The translations under genes and the position numbers were made by a program. This document shows, in pieces, positions 62,201 to 64,000 of a stretch of 64,000 bases of DNA; positions within the stretch are counted from its first letter, which is position 1, and every line of letters starts with the position of its first letter. The DNA lies in the NCBI GenBank assembly GCA_011009095.1, contig VTPC01090588.1:62001-126000 (forward strand). Direction: 5' to 3'. Below the pieces are notes generated by a model. That model worked only from the letters and a program-made list of their open reading frames with translations. It did not search any database and was not told where the DNA came from. This DNA comes from Ignelater luminosus. Its lineage: Eukaryota > Arthropoda > Insecta > Coleoptera > Elateridae.

Positions 62201-63393
62201 GTTTCATTTTATCTTCCTAGTGATTTTTTTCTCACAGTCTACTGTTCATAAATCCTTAGCAAAATTCAAAGAGGATCTCAAAAAACATAATGATACTTTT
62301 ACTAACAATACTAGTCTTAGCTTAATATTATACATGTATTCAGATTTCACATTGTATGTGTTTTTGTATACGTATTTTATTTTCATATACGTGCTGAACA
62401 CCTAATCCTATGTTCATGCAAGGCATTTATAATAAAATTATTTATCAAAAGAGAAAAACATTTACTTACAATAAGTGAAGGACTACTACTTATGAAAAAC
62501 ATTCATTTAGAAAAATTCGTTTATATGAAGGATCCAAATTGTTTTCTCTTTTAATTATATACATTGTAAATTTTAATCAATGTAAATTGCATGTACATTA
62601 GAACTTTTAATCTCAACTAGTTTTATTTAACTTTATTATTAAACTTCTATTTATGATGAGAAAATATGAATGCAAATAACAGAAAAACAGAAGGTAATTG
62701 ACTGACATTAATTAGGCATACCTTATATTATAATCAGTCTATATTCTGATTCGTATTTTGCTGACATTTTAAATGTCAGTCTTTTAAGTATCAGTCTAAT
62801 ATTATCACATAAGACTGATTTACTTTAATAAAGCTCATTTATAAAAGACGAAGTACTGGACATTTATAAACTTTTGAATATCAATATTATCACAACTGAC
62901 TTCAGTGACATTCCAAAATAAATAAATTTTCAAAGTCTAGTAATGAATACAAATTTCTACAGAAAATAGTTTAAACTAATCGAACCTATTGAAATTCCAC
63001 AGCCTCTTAGTTCCTACAAACTGAAGTCTACTGTGATGAAAGCACACCAGACGTATATGAACCTACTCCATCAGATAAATTAGAAGTAATCTTTAACATT
63101 CTAAAAATTTTTAAGATCAGTATCACCATGTTTTTTGTAGATAACATCAATTATAATAGTGTGAGATTCAATATTATTAAAATGAATCACTTGCTACAAA
63201 TTCCTAAAAATGGTCCAATGTAATGTTCTTGTGCAAGTCTTGATTTAAAGTATTTAGAGCAGCAGTATAAGATACCACCAAGTGTTTTTTTTGTGGCACA
63301 ACAGTGCATTTACAAGGTACGTGATGAGCTAGAGTAGTTCGGTTGCAGCTATGAGTACAACGCCTTGTAGTAGAAGTAGTAATACAGCCAGAA
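59291..63393. other. Gene-free intronic / 3'UTR-side DNA
   Basis: No exon recognised between the foldback element and the proximal zinc-finger exon. The stretch nearest 63393 would be the 3'UTR of that exon when it is used as the last exon. The small open frames at 61868-62074 and 62220-62405 have no features of real genes. Confidence 0.4.
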
Positions 63394-63665
63394 TCAATCA
63401 ACAGATGTATCATTTACTACGGCAGGGGTCTCAAACTTCCTTATATCCGGGTTGAAGAGCGGATGTTTGAACTTGCAGTGGGTGCGCAGGTTGTCGCTGC
63501 GTGTATACGTGGCTCGGCACAGCGGGCACTCGAACCTGCCCGGGAAGTGCACGTGATAGTGGTTGCGAATGTGCGTCACTATTTTGCCGCACAGTTTGCA
63601 CCGATGCAGGTTGCAGCCACCTGGCAGCTTGTCAAACGTTAGCCGCATATGCCAGGCTTTTGAAC
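63394..63665 (-). CDS. fru: Alternative 3'-terminal zinc-finger exon of a BTB-ZF gene (fruitless-like), proximal
   Basis: The minus-strand exon starts at 63665 after the acceptor TTTTTGGTTTGCAG. Two bases complete the upstream codon, then SKAWHMRLTFDKLPGG, the zinc fingers, a tail HPLFNPDIRKFETPAV and a stop at 63394; 89 residues. Finger 1: C-x2-C-x9-H-x3-H (CKLC...HYHVH). Finger 2: C-x2-C-x12-H-x4-H (CPLC...HCKFKH). This exon is noticeably richer in GC than its surroundings, as expected for conserved coding DNA. The HFPGRFECPLCRATYTRS and DNLRTHCKFKHP text is, from memory, very like one zinc-finger isoform of insect fruitless. If so, it would set isoform-specific DNA binding of a nuclear BTB transcription factor involved in sex-specific and general neural development. 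Confidence 0.75.
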
Positions 63666-64000
63666 CTGCAAACCAAAAAGTACTTTAACGTACGTTATTA
63701 CTATAAGTGTTAATATTAATAGTGACAGCAGAATAGTGACAGTGCACCCCAGAGCTAGGTTATGAAAGACTTCCAGTACCATATTGAAGGAATATTTACA
63801 ATAAACTATTTTTATAAATGTATTTCTTCCCCAATTATTTAATTATTTTAAGATTATAGGTTTCTTAAAAATAGTTTACCCATCTACTTCAGCCCTTTGA
63901 TTTACTACTACATACTAATTGTTAATTATTAAGTGAGTTGCAACCAATAAAGGATGATTTTAATTATTAATTTATACCAATACATTAAATAATTAGAAAA
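63666..64000. other. Intron upstream of the proximal zinc-finger exon
   Basis: AT-rich with no exon. On the minus strand it should be the 3' end of the long intron whose donor, with the BTB-coding common exons, lies outside the window. Confidence 0.5.

Overview
This is an AT-rich insect-type nuclear DNA window. It contains spliced genes with GT-AG introns, mariner, hAT, PIF/Harbinger and pogo-type DNA transposons in many stages of decay, and alternative zinc-finger exons of a kind known from insect BTB-zinc-finger genes. I see no bacterial, viral or organellar genes and cannot assign the insect order from sequence alone.

Layout. (1) 1967-4844, plus strand: a complete six-exon ornithine aminotransferase gene, a mitochondrial PLP enzyme of arginine/proline metabolism; its last intron holds inverted-repeat DNA. 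(2) 6416-17566, plus strand: a six-exon adhesion GPCR of the ADGRA (GPR124/GPR125-like) group, with signal peptide, LRRs, Ig, hormone-receptor domain, GAIN/degenerate GPS, 7TM and a long tail ending in a class I PDZ ligand. Its reading frame is broken by one base in an A6 run at 16850-16855. Its fourth intron carries an almost intact mariner and a PIF/Harbinger relic. (3) 17.6-29.8 kb: no gene recognised, with LINE, MITE and inverted-repeat remnants. (4) 29.9-63.7 kb, minus strand: three widely spaced exons (63394-63665, 52103-52323, 29882-30132). Each starts after a splice acceptor in the same phase, encodes one pair of zinc fingers of the same unusual spacing and ends in its own stop. They look like mutually alternative 3'-terminal exons of one BTB-zinc-finger gene, best match by recall fruitless (fru). 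Its common BTB exons would lie beyond position 64000.

The DNA between these exons is a transposon graveyard. It holds a second and a third mariner with clear TIRs and TA target sites (one with another element nested in it), a hAT MITE with a perfect 8-bp target duplication, a Harbinger-type MITE with TTA duplication, several foldback elements with 15-400 bp arms, and a 1.75 kb element with arms of about 380 bp.

The OAT and GPCR genes are functionally unrelated neighbours. The most interesting biology is the alternative zinc-finger exon cassette and the GPCR frame break just upstream of its PDZ-ligand tail. All family assignments are from reading and recall; no database search was run.
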